Assembly (NCBI GenBank): GCA_038210415.1
Contig: JBBQWS010000037.1
Location: forward strand, 1 to 34,980
From: JBBQWS01 sp038210415
Lineage (GTDB): Bacteria; Actinomycetota; Actinomycetes; Prado026
Direction of reading: 5' to 3'
Length of the DNA: 34,980 bases
In this document: positions 23,406 through 31,080 of the stretch, piece after piece
How positions within the stretch are numbered: position 1 is the stretch's first letter
Layout: each line of letters starts with the position of its first letter
The notes under the pieces: generated by a model
Told to the model about the DNA's origin: nothing
Seen by the model: the letters and a program-made list of their open reading frames with translations, nothing else
The model's database searches: none
Program-made: the position numbers and the translations under genes

Positions 23406-23431
23406 CGGTTCGGGGAATGTCGGTTCGCCCC

Positions 23432-23446
23432 GTACCCTTGGGGTAC
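23432..23446 (+). promoter_or_regulatory. Hairpin and possible -10 upstream of typA
   Basis: GTACCC (23432-23437) and GGGTAC (23441-23446) are exact reverse complements with a TTG loop, 28 bp before the typA ATG. It contains TACCCT, which fits a TANNNT -10. A promoter and a leader hairpin are both possible. Confidence 0.35.
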
Positions 23447-23474
23447 CGCCACCCACAGGATCGAGTGACCTCGC

Positions 23475-25328
23475 ATGCCCACGCGTACTGACCTCCGCAA
23501 CCTTGCCATCGTCGCGCACGTCGACCACGGCAAGACGACGCTCGTCGACGCGATGCTCTGGCAGTCCGGCGCGTTCAGCGAGCACCAGGCCGACGAGGGC
23601 TCGGTCAAGGAACGCGTCATGGACTCGATGGACCTCGAGCGCGAGAAGGGGATCACCATCCTCGCGAAGAACACCGCGGTCCTGCACTCCGGCGTGACGC
23701 TCAACATCATCGACACCCCGGGCCACGCGGACTTCGGTGGCGAGGTCGAGCGCGGGCTCGAGATGGTCGACGGCGTGCTGCTGCTGGTCGACGCGAGCGA
23801 GGGCCCGTTGCCGCAGACCCGGTTCGTCCTGCGCAAGGCGTTGCAGAAGCGGCTGCCGGTGATCCTGGTCATCAACAAGGTCGATCGCCCCGACGCCCGG
23901 ATCGCCGAGATCGTCGACGAGACGTACGAGCTGTTCCTCGACCTGGACGCCGACGAGCACCAGATCGACTTCCCGATCGTCTACACCTCGGCCAAGGCCG
24001 GTCGGGCCTCGCTGACCCGCCCCGCCGACGGCGTCATGCCGGACGAGACCGACCTCGAGCCCCTGTTCGACACGATCATCAAGACCATCCCGGCCCCGGC
24101 GTACACCGAGGGCGCCCCTCTGCAGGCCCACGTCACCAACCTGGACGCATCGCCGTACCTCGGGCGCCTCGCCCTGTGCCGCATCCGGCAGGGGTGGATC
24201 AAGAAGGGGCAATCCGTGGCCTGGTGCCGCACCGACGGCACCGTCGAGCGGGTCAAGATCACCGAGCTGCTGATCACGCAGGCCCTCGACCGGGTGCCGT
24301 GCGAAGAAGCCGGGCCGGGCGACATCATCGCGGTGGCCGGCATCCCCGAGATCACGATCGGCGAGACGCTGGCCGACGCCGAGACCCCGGTCGCCCTGCC
24401 GCTCATCACCGTCGACGAGCCCTCGATCTCGATGACGATCGGCATCAACACGTCGCCGCTCGCCGGGCAGTCCGGCAAGAAGCTCACCGCGCGTCTGGTC
24501 AAGAACCGGCTCGAGGCCGAGCTGATCGGCAACGTCTCGATCCGGGTCCTGCCGACCGAGCGGCCCGACACCTGGGAGGTCCAGGGCCGGGGTGAGCTGC
24601 AGCTGGCGATCCTCGTCGAGATCATGCGCCGCGAGGGGTTCGAGATGACCGTGGGCAAGCCCCAGGTCGTCACGAAGATCATCGACGGCAGGCTGAACGA
24701 GCCGATGGAGCACCTGACCATCGACATCCCCGAGGACTACCTCGGCGTGGTCACCCAGCTGATGGCCCTGCGCAAGGGCCGCATGGAGCAGATGGTCAAC
24801 CATGGCACCGGCTGGGTGCGGCTGGAGTACGCCGTCCCGGCGCGTGGCCTGATCGGGTTCCGCACCGAGTTCCTGACCGAGAGCCGGGGCACCGGCCTGC
24901 TGCACCACGTCTTCGACAAGTACGAACCGTGGCACGGAGAGCTGCGCACGCGTCCGACCGGGTCGCTGGTGGCCGACCGTCGCGGCAACGCGACCGGCTT
25001 CGCTCTGTCGAACCTCCAGGAGCGCGGCACGATGTTCGTCGGCCCGCAGACCGAGGTCTACGAAGGCATGATCGTCGGCGAGAACTCCAGGGCCGACGAC
25101 ATGGACGTCAACGCCACCAAGGAGAAGAAGCTCACCAACATGCGCCAGTCCTCGTCCGACGTGCTCGTGCCGCTGATCCCGCACAAGCAGATCTCGATGG
25201 AGCAGGCGCTGGAGTTCTGCCGCGAGGACGAATGCGTCGAGGTCACGCCCGCCACGGTGCGCATGCGCAAGGTCGTGCTCGACCAGACCCTCCGCGAGAA
25301 GACCCGCTCGCGCGCAAAGAAGGCCTAG
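23475..25328 (+). CDS. typA: Ribosome-associated GTPase TypA/BipA
   Basis: This 617-residue translational GTPase of the EF-G superfamily has the G domain motifs AHVDHGKTT (14-22), DTPGHADF (G3) and NKVD (G4), then the EF-Tu-like domain 2, EF-G-like domains, and a C-terminal BipA domain with NHGTGWVRLEYAVPARGLIGFR and ending in a basic RSRAKKA tail. TypA binds 70S ribosomes and is needed for growth under cold or stress in other bacteria. The full length agrees with the family. The stop codon sits in an 18-bp palindrome shared with the convergent peptidase gene. Confidence 0.97.
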   Translation: MPTRTDLRNLAIVAHVDHGKTTLVDAMLWQSGAFSEHQADEGSVKERVMDSMDLEREKGITILAKNTAVLHSGVTLNIIDTPGHADFGGEVERGLEMVDGVLLLVDASEGPLPQTRFVLRKALQKRLPVILVINKVDRPDARIAEIVDETYELFLDLDADEHQIDFPIVYTSAKAGRASLTRPADGVMPDETDLEPLFDTIIKTIPAPAYTEGAPLQAHVTNLDASPYLGRLALCRIRQGWIKKGQSVAWCRTDGTVERVKITELLITQALDRVPCEEAGPGDIIAVAGIPEITIGETLADAETPVALPLITVDEPSISMTIGINTSPLAGQSGKKLTARLVKNRLEAELIGNVSIRVLPTERPDTWEVQGRGELQLAILVEIMRREGFEMTVGKPQVVTKIIDGRLNEPMEHLTIDIPEDYLGVVTQLMALRKGRMEQMVNHGTGWVRLEYAVPARGLIGFRTEFLTESRGTGLLHHVFDKYEPWHGELRTRPTGSLVADRRGNATGFALSNLQERGTMFVGPQTEVYEGMIVGENSRADDMDVNATKEKKLTNMRQSSSDVLVPLIPHKQISMEQALEFCREDECVEVTPATVRMRKVVLDQTLREKTRSRAKKA

Positions 25329-25335
25329 GCCTTCT
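25318..25335. terminator. 18-bp perfect palindrome on interlocked stop codons
   Basis: The bases 25318-25335 read the same on both strands (centre CCTAGG). The CTAG at 25325-25328 contains the TAG stops of typA and of the convergent peptidase. It encodes KA-stop on both strands. It could fold as a short hairpin in either transcript. Confidence 0.45.
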
Positions 25336-27445
25336 CGTCCAGAGCCTTCGCGAGGAACTCGCGCTGGATGAGCAGCAGGTTCTCAGCGACGACCTCCTGC
25401 GGGGTCATGTGGGTGACCCCGCTCAGCGGCAGGAACGTGTGCGACCGCCCCGCCGCGAGCAGGGCTGACGACAGCCGCAACGAGTGCGCAGCCACGACGT
25501 TGTCGTCGGCCAGCCCGTGGATGATCAGCAGCGGCCGGGTCAGGTCTGCGGCCATCCGCACGAGGGAGCCGTCCCGGTAAGCCTCGGGGTGCTCTGCCGG
25601 CAGGCCGAGGAAGCGCTCCGTGTAGGCCGTGTCGTAGAGCTCCCAGTCGGTGACCGGTGCGCCCGCGACGGCGGCGTGGAACACGTCCGGGCGCCGCAGC
25701 ACCGCGAGCGCCGCGAGGTAGCCGCCGAACGACCAGCCGCGGATACCCACCCGGGTCAGGTCGAGCACGCCTGGCATCGCCTCGTCGACGGCCTGCAGGG
25801 CAGCGACCTGGTCGTCGAGCGGCGGGTTGGTCAGGTCGAGGCGCACCGAGCGCTCGAACGAGGGCGATCCGGGGGTGCCTCGGTTGTCGCAGACGACCAC
25901 GGCGTAGCCCTGGTCGGCCCACCACTGCGACTCGAGGTACGCCCGCGCCGACGACCAGACCCTGGCGTGCCCCGGCCCGCCGTAGGGGTCCACGAGCACA
26001 GGCAGCGCGGCGTCGCCGGTCTGCCACCAGGTGGGGAGGAGCACGGCGGCGGGCAGTTCACGGCTCCCGACCGAGAGGAGTCGCGGTGCCGGCAGCAGGC
26101 CGGGGTCCTCGGCGTACGAGGTCACCTGGTGGTCGGACCCGCCACGCAGCACGCTGAACGTCGTGCTGCTGGAGTCCAACGTCGACGACGACAGGACGAC
26201 GGTGCCGCCGCTGCCCAGGCCCGCATGCACGCTCGCCCCGGAGCTCACGGCCGCGAATCCCGAGCCTGCGTTGTAGCGGTACAGGTGCTGCTCGCGCAGC
26301 CCCGACGTGCCGGTGACGTAGACGTCGTCGCCGTTCGTCTGCACACCGCGCACCTGGACGTCGACCGGCGAGACCGGAGTGCCGTCGAGACATAGTGCGA
26401 ACGTGTCGCCGACGACCTCGACGGTGACCAGGGCGCCGCCGGAGGTCCAGGCGGGAGTGCCAGGGGTGACGTCGACCCAGCACGGGTCGCTCTGTTCCCG
26501 GAGCACGGTGGTGGCGCCGGTGTCGAGGTCGACGGACAGCACCACGGCCCGCTCCTGCCGGCGGGTGTACACGTGCAGCAGGGCGGGTCCGGCCTCGCCC
26601 CAGCTGACGGCGACGAGGTACGGGTACGAGTCCCGGTCCCACACGACCTCGGTGCGTGTCCCGTCGAGCCGGATCAGCGACAGGGTCACGTCGGCGTTGG
26701 GGGTGCCCGCGGCGGGGTAGCGGTGGACGAGTGGTTCGCGGGCCGGGTTCTCCGGGTCGGCTATGTGCCAGACCTGGACCGGCGAGTTGTCCACCCGGGC
26801 CACGAGGAGCGCGTCGGACGCCGGCGACCACCAGAACCCGCGGTACCTGCTGTGCTCCTCCGCCGCGGCGAAGTCGGCGAGCCCGTAGGAGACCTCCGGA
26901 CCGTCGGGCTCGGCAATCGGGCGCGCACCCGTCCCGTCGACCGCGATCAGGTGCAGCCCGCCGGCAGCGGCGTAGGCGACCAGGGTGCCGTCGGGGGAGG
27001 GACGTGGGTCGATCACGGCGCCGGACGCGGGCAGCTCGCGGGCCACACCCTGCGCGAGGTCGGCCAAGAACAGCCGGGACGAAAGGGCGAATGCCGCCGT
27101 CGCGTGCCGCCCGTCGCATGCGTACCCGGTGATGCCCGCGCCGCCTTCGCGCATGCGTTCGCGCCGCGAGCGTTCCTCCTGCGAGAGGTTCTCGCCACCG
27201 CCGTCCAGCAAGGTGGCGGGGTCGACGACGAGGCGCTCGGCCCACGTGGAGGTGTCGAGCGACCAGAGCGCGGCGGCCCGGTCGGTGCCCGAGGACGACC
27301 GCAGGAACGTGACCGAACGTCCGTCCGGGGCCACCTGGAAGCCCCTCGGTGCGCCCGCGGTGAAACGCAGGGTGCGGGCGAAGCGGCGGGGGAAGGAGTC
27401 GGCGCCTGCGGCGTCGGCCGGTGGGGCGGTGGGCTCGAGGGTCAT
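25325..27445 (-). CDS. S9-family serine peptidase (prolyl oligopeptidase / DPP IV type)
   Basis: The protein has 706 residues. The N-terminal two-thirds is a beta-propeller with the DPP IV-like GFWWSPASDALLVARVDNSPVQVWHI segment; the C-terminal third is an alpha/beta hydrolase with the catalytic triad S572 in GWSFGGY, D648 in HGLADDNV and H679 in GVTHM. It should cleave short proline-containing peptides. There is no signal peptide, so it is probably cytosolic. The length agrees with actinobacterial DPP IV-like enzymes. ATG at 27445; the frame stays open upstream, but the extra part overlaps mshB. Divergent from mshB by 33 bp. Confidence 0.9.
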   Translation of the reverse strand: MTLEPTAPPADAAGADSFPRRFARTLRFTAGAPRGFQVAPDGRSVTFLRSSSGTDRAAALWSLDTSTWAERLVVDPATLLDGGGENLSQEERSRRERMREGGAGITGYACDGRHATAAFALSSRLFLADLAQGVARELPASGAVIDPRPSPDGTLVAYAAAGGLHLIAVDGTGARPIAEPDGPEVSYGLADFAAAEEHSRYRGFWWSPASDALLVARVDNSPVQVWHIADPENPAREPLVHRYPAAGTPNADVTLSLIRLDGTRTEVVWDRDSYPYLVAVSWGEAGPALLHVYTRRQERAVVLSVDLDTGATTVLREQSDPCWVDVTPGTPAWTSGGALVTVEVVGDTFALCLDGTPVSPVDVQVRGVQTNGDDVYVTGTSGLREQHLYRYNAGSGFAAVSSGASVHAGLGSGGTVVLSSSTLDSSSTTFSVLRGGSDHQVTSYAEDPGLLPAPRLLSVGSRELPAAVLLPTWWQTGDAALPVLVDPYGGPGHARVWSSARAYLESQWWADQGYAVVVCDNRGTPGSPSFERSVRLDLTNPPLDDQVAALQAVDEAMPGVLDLTRVGIRGWSFGGYLAALAVLRRPDVFHAAVAGAPVTDWELYDTAYTERFLGLPAEHPEAYRDGSLVRMAADLTRPLLIIHGLADDNVVAAHSLRLSSALLAAGRSHTFLPLSGVTHMTPQEVVAENLLLIQREFLAKALDEKA

Positions 27446-27472
27446 GACCGAATCCAACCACCCCCGTACGCT
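27444..27472 (+). promoter_or_regulatory. Possible promoter of mshB, leaderless
   Basis: ATGACC (27444-27449) and TACGCT (27467-27472) with a 17-base spacer resemble a sigma-70-type promoter (TTGACA / TANNNT). The predicted start, about seven bases on, coincides with the mshB ATG at 27479. Low information content. Confidence 0.35.
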
Positions 27473-27478
27473 GTGGGC

Positions 27479-28366
27479 ATGACTGGTCGACGACTGCTGC
27501 TCGTGCACGCGCACCCCGACGACGAGACCATCGGGACCGGGGTGACGATGGCGAAGTACGCAGCCGACGGCGCCGTAGTGACCCTGGTGACCTGCACCCG
27601 AGGCGAGGAGGGCGAGGTGCTGGTCGCCGACCTCGGGCATCTCGCAGCGTCGGTGGGCGACACGCTCGGAGCGCACCGCGAGACCGAGCTCGCGGCGGCG
27701 ATGGAGCACCTCGGCGTGTCCGATCACCGCTTTCTCGGCGGCCCGGGGCGCTGGCGTGACTCCGGCATGATCGGCACGCCCTCGAACGACCGGCTCGACT
27801 GCTTCTGGCGGGCCGACCTGCTCGAGGCGACCAGCGAGCTGGTGGCCGTGATCCGCGAGACCCGTCCCCAGGTGCTCGTCACGTACGACACCAACGGCGG
27901 CTACGGCCACCCCGACCACATCCAGGCCCATCGGGTCGCCATGTACGGCGCCCAGCTGGCGGCCGTCCCCTGCTTCCGGCCCGATCTCGGCGCCGACTGG
28001 GACATCGCCAAGATCTACTGGGCCGTGTTGCCGAAGTCGTTCGTGCAGCGTGGGATCGACGCACTGGTCAAGGCCGGGGGCAGCGGGTTCTTCGGCATCG
28101 AGAGCGCCGACGACATCCCGTGGGCGGTCGACGACGCGGTCGTCACCACGGGCATCGACGGCATGGAGTACGAGCCGGCGAAGATCGAAGCCCTCCGGGC
28201 CCACGCCACCCAGGTCGAGCTCGACGGGCCGTTCTTCCGGATGTCCGAGGAGCTCGGGCCGGAGGCTATGGGTCATGAGTTCTTCGTGCTGGTCAGGGGC
28301 AGCAAGGGAACCTCGTCGCTCGGCCCGGACGGTCGCGAGACCGATCTGTTCGACGGCGTCGGCTGA
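27479..28366 (+). CDS. mshB: N-acetyl-GlcN-inositol deacetylase of mycothiol synthesis
   Basis: This 295-residue zinc enzyme of the PIG-L/LmbE family removes the acetyl group from GlcNAc-Ins, the second step of mycothiol synthesis. It has the metal motif H12-P-D-D15-E and GYGHPDH with zinc ligand H147 (the same number as in M. tuberculosis MshB), as well as the MshB-like CTRGEEGEV and FLGGPGRWRDSGMIGT segments. The close paralogue Mca (mycothiol conjugate amidase) is the alternative, but the GRWRDSGM segment fits MshB better. It starts at the ATG 27479, seven bases past a TANNNT box. A good hairpin follows the stop codon. Confidence 0.88.
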   Translation: MTGRRLLLVHAHPDDETIGTGVTMAKYAADGAVVTLVTCTRGEEGEVLVADLGHLAASVGDTLGAHRETELAAAMEHLGVSDHRFLGGPGRWRDSGMIGTPSNDRLDCFWRADLLEATSELVAVIRETRPQVLVTYDTNGGYGHPDHIQAHRVAMYGAQLAAVPCFRPDLGADWDIAKIYWAVLPKSFVQRGIDALVKAGGSGFFGIESADDIPWAVDDAVVTTGIDGMEYEPAKIEALRAHATQVELDGPFFRMSEELGPEAMGHEFFVLVRGSKGTSSLGPDGRETDLFDGVG

Positions 28367-28386
28367 CCGAACCTCACCGTTCGGTC
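28365..28386 (+). terminator. Terminator after mshB
   Basis: GACCGAAC (28365-28372) and GTTCGGTC (28379-28386) are exact reverse complements with the six-base loop CTCACC. It begins in the mshB stop codon. The bases after it (GGACTTGTTAC) contain a few T residues. Confidence 0.55.
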
Positions 28387-28487
28387 GGACTTGTTACGCC
28401 GGACGGGTGAACGGCCCCACGCCGACTTTCGCCCTCGCCGAGCGCGGGGTTGGGTGACTATGAGTAACCGTGACCCCGGAGGCGTAC

Positions 28488-30431
28488 ATGGCTGTGACCG
28501 AGCGTGAGGCACTGGCAGTCTCGGATGCCCGCACGCAGGACGTCGGATCGAGCCGGGAGAAGTCTCGGCGCCGGCGCCTCTGGCAGCTCGCCGGGCTGCT
28601 CGCCGTCCCGGGTGTGTTCTTGTGGTCGCAGATCCTGAGCGGGCAGCCGTTCGACGTCTTCGCGTTGCCGCAGGTCGACCCGCTCATGCTCATGCCGCTG
28701 CTGATCGTGGTCTCGATCGTGGGAACGACGCTCTACATGTTCATGGGCGGGGCGAAGTCCCCGCACGTCATGTACCGGCCGGAGCAGATCGACGTACGCC
28801 TCGACGATGTGCTCGGCATCGACGCGGTCAAGGAGGACGTAGTCCGTTCGTTGAACCTGTTCCTCGCGCACAAGCAGTTCGCCTCCCAGATGGGCGGGGC
28901 GCCGCGCCGTGGCCTGCTCTTCGAGGGCCAGCCGGGCACCGGCAAGACCTACCTCGCGAAGGCCATGGCCGCGGAGGCCGGAGTCCCGTTCCTTTTCGTC
29001 AGCGCCACCTCGTTCCAGTCGCAGATGTACGGCGCGACGGCCCGCCGCATCCGGGCGTACTTCCGTGCGCTGCGCAAGGCAGCCCGGCAGGAGGGCGGCG
29101 CCATCGGCTTCATCGAGGAGATCGACGCCATCGGAATGGCGCGTGGCGGCGTCTCCGCCACCGTGATGCCCGAGGCCGTACGCGCCACCGGGGCGGACCT
29201 GTGCTGCGGCGGGCTCACCGGCCTGCCGTCGGCGTACGCACAGTCGGCCCCTGTGCGCAGCCGCTTCTCCTCCGAGCGCAGTGCGAGCATGGTGAGCGAG
29301 GGTATCGGCGGCGTCGTCAACGAGCTCCTCGTCCAGATGCAGTCGTTCGACGAGCCGACCGGTTGGCAGAAGCAGAAGACCAAGGTCATCGACTGGCTGA
29401 ACCTGTACCTGCCGGCGGATCGTCAGCTCACCCGTCCGACGGTGGCCCCGAGCAACATCCTGCTGATCGCGGCGACCAACCGCGCCGACAACCTCGACCC
29501 CGGCCTGCTGCGACCCGGGCGGTTCGACCGCCGACTGACGTTCGAGTCTCCGACCAAGGCCGGCCGACGCGACCTCATCGACCTCTTCCTCGCCAGGCGC
29601 AGCCATCACGACGAGCTCGACAGCGAGGAGCAGCGCGACTCGCTGGCCTCGGTGACCCCCGAGTACACGCCTGTGATGCTGGAGCACCTGTTCGACGAGG
29701 GCCTGATCAACGCGGTGCGGCGCGGCGACGACCGGATGAACCGGGTGGACATCGAGCGGGCGAGACTCGTCGAGGAGATCGGCCTCGGCCAGCCGGTCGC
29801 CTACACCGCCCACGAGAAGCGGCTGATCGCGACCCACGAGGCCGGCCACGCCACGATGGCGTGGCTGGTTGCCCCGCACCGCCGGCTCGAGGTGCTCACG
29901 ATCGTCAAGCGTCGGGACGCCCTCGGCATGCTCGCCCACGGAGACCGGGAGGACGTCTTCACCAGGTCCCGGTCGGAGATGCTGGCGCTGATCCAGATCG
30001 CCTTCGGCGGTCAGGTGGCCGAGCAGCTGTTCTTCGGCGACATCTCGACCGGACCCGGCGGCGACCTGCTCTACGCCACTAACGTCGCGGCCCAGATGAT
30101 CGGCGCCTGCGGGATGACGGACACGCTCATCTCGTACCAAGCGGTACAGGGCTCGATGATGAACGACACCAACCTGGTCGGCCGGGTGCTCGGCGACAGC
30201 GACGGCCGGGCTCGGGTCGAGGACCTCCTTCAGCAGCAGAAGATGCGAGCCGAAGCCTTGATCGAGGCCAATCGGCATCTCGTCGAGGCTCTGCGCGACG
30301 CGCTGCTCGAACGGCATGAGCTGGTCGGCCGCGAGATCACCGACATCCTCGAGGCCGCCCGGTCGGAAGCCGGCAGTCCGCGGGAGATCGACCTGCGCGA
30401 GGCCGCGGGCGCGGGCTCCGGCGTCAGCTAG
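28488..30431 (+). CDS. Divergent FtsH-like membrane AAA protease
   Basis: The protein has 647 residues. Two membrane helices (about 31-49 and 66-87) are joined by only about 16 residues, so the periplasmic domain of FtsH is absent. The AAA module has Walker A GQPGTGKT (147-154), a pore segment with MYG at 180-182 where FtsH has FVG, an unusual Walker B GFIEEIDA (E210-E211 instead of D-E), about 80 additional residues between Walker B and the second region of homology (222-322), ATNR and arginine fingers in LRPGRFDR (341-348). The peptidase part has the zinc motif HEAGH (450-454) with third ligand D526. All catalytic protease residues are present. The ATG at 28488 is chosen over a GTG at 28470 because GGAGG lies just ahead. 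cheW follows 39 bp later. Confidence 0.85.
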   Translation: MAVTEREALAVSDARTQDVGSSREKSRRRRLWQLAGLLAVPGVFLWSQILSGQPFDVFALPQVDPLMLMPLLIVVSIVGTTLYMFMGGAKSPHVMYRPEQIDVRLDDVLGIDAVKEDVVRSLNLFLAHKQFASQMGGAPRRGLLFEGQPGTGKTYLAKAMAAEAGVPFLFVSATSFQSQMYGATARRIRAYFRALRKAARQEGGAIGFIEEIDAIGMARGGVSATVMPEAVRATGADLCCGGLTGLPSAYAQSAPVRSRFSSERSASMVSEGIGGVVNELLVQMQSFDEPTGWQKQKTKVIDWLNLYLPADRQLTRPTVAPSNILLIAATNRADNLDPGLLRPGRFDRRLTFESPTKAGRRDLIDLFLARRSHHDELDSEEQRDSLASVTPEYTPVMLEHLFDEGLINAVRRGDDRMNRVDIERARLVEEIGLGQPVAYTAHEKRLIATHEAGHATMAWLVAPHRRLEVLTIVKRRDALGMLAHGDREDVFTRSRSEMLALIQIAFGGQVAEQLFFGDISTGPGGDLLYATNVAAQMIGACGMTDTLISYQAVQGSMMNDTNLVGRVLGDSDGRARVEDLLQQQKMRAEALIEANRHLVEALRDALLERHELVGREITDILEAARSEAGSPREIDLREAAGAGSGVS

Positions 30432-30435
30432 CCGC

Positions 30436-30463
30436 TACAGGGGTTCGTCTGTTCGGCCGATGA
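30436..30463 (+). promoter_or_regulatory. Sigma-28-type promoter candidate before cheW
   Basis: TACAG at 30436-30440 and GCCGATGA at 30456-30463, with a 12-base spacer after the eight-base -35, resemble the FliA/SigD/WhiG promoter (TAAAGTTT-N11/12-GCCGATAA). The expected start point coincides with the GTG of cheW at 30471. Confidence 0.35.
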
Positions 30464-30470
30464 CCCCAGC

Positions 30471-30989
30471 GTGGAGCAGCTACTGACGCAACCGGCCAGC
30501 CCGGACCGGCGGGCCGCCGCCGACGGGGTGGCCGAGTCGTACCCGACCGCGGTGCTCGTCCGGTTCGGCGCGGCCAGGTACGCGCTGCCCATGGAGTCGG
30601 TCGCCGAAGTCGTCGCGGTCCCGGCGCTGACCAGGGTCCCAGGGTCGCCGCACTGGCTGGCCGGGGTGGTCAACTGGCGCGGCCGCGTGCTCCCCGTCAT
30701 CGACCCGAGGGCCTTGCTCGGAGCCGACCGCAACGCGCTCCCGAGCAGCGCCCGGCTGCTCGTCCTTTCCGGCGACGGGGTCGAGGCGGGATTCCTCGCC
30801 GAGGCTGTGGCCGGTCTCCTCGAGGCCGGCGCCGCCGTGACGACCGCGGCACCCGCCACGGCGAGCGCGGCCGCAAGCTCGCTCGTGCGCGGCGTGCTCT
30901 CCGACGCCCACGGCCCGCTGTCCCTGCTCGACGCGACCGCCGTGCTCGCGCTACGGGCTGAGCTGCCGAGCGTGCGGCGCGGTCGATGA
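30471..30989 (+). CDS. cheW: CheW-like coupling protein
   Basis: The 172-residue protein with one CheW domain should couple the chemoreceptor to the CheA kinase. Recognisable segments: VLVRFGAARYALPMESVAEVV (first SH3-like half), LAGVVNWRGRVLPVIDPRALLG (second half, with the conserved NWRG). The C-terminal half is Ala-rich (AAVTTAAPATASAAASS) and a little longer than usual. GTG at 30471. It is followed 91 bp on by the receptor gene and preceded by the FtsH-like gene. Confidence 0.85.
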   Translation: MEQLLTQPASPDRRAAADGVAESYPTAVLVRFGAARYALPMESVAEVVAVPALTRVPGSPHWLAGVVNWRGRVLPVIDPRALLGADRNALPSSARLLVLSGDGVEAGFLAEAVAGLLEAGAAVTTAAPATASAAASSLVRGVLSDAHGPLSLLDATAVLALRAELPSVRRGR

Positions 30990-31009
30990 CTCCCCGTCCC
31001 CCGAACGGC

Positions 31010-31037
31010 TCAAGCGCCCGTCGCGGGAGCCCGATGC
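31010..31037 (+). promoter_or_regulatory. Sigma-28-type promoter candidate before the chemoreceptor
   Basis: TCAAG at 31010-31014 and CCCGATGC at 31030-31037 with a 12-base spacer after the eight-base -35 resemble the flagellar sigma consensus (TCAAGTCC-N12-GCCGATAA in enteric bacteria). It lies 43 bp before the ATG at 31081. Confidence 0.35.
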
Positions 31038-31080
31038 TTCACCCGTCCGCCCCTCCGAACAGCGAGCACCGAGGTTGTCC

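Noticed and set aside
22929..25184. Minus-strand frame of about 750 codons
   Set aside because: Antisense to the Nudix and typA genes; composition typical of a GC-rich shadow frame.
28458..30317. Minus-strand frame of about 620 codons
   Set aside because: Antisense to the FtsH-like gene with no family motif.
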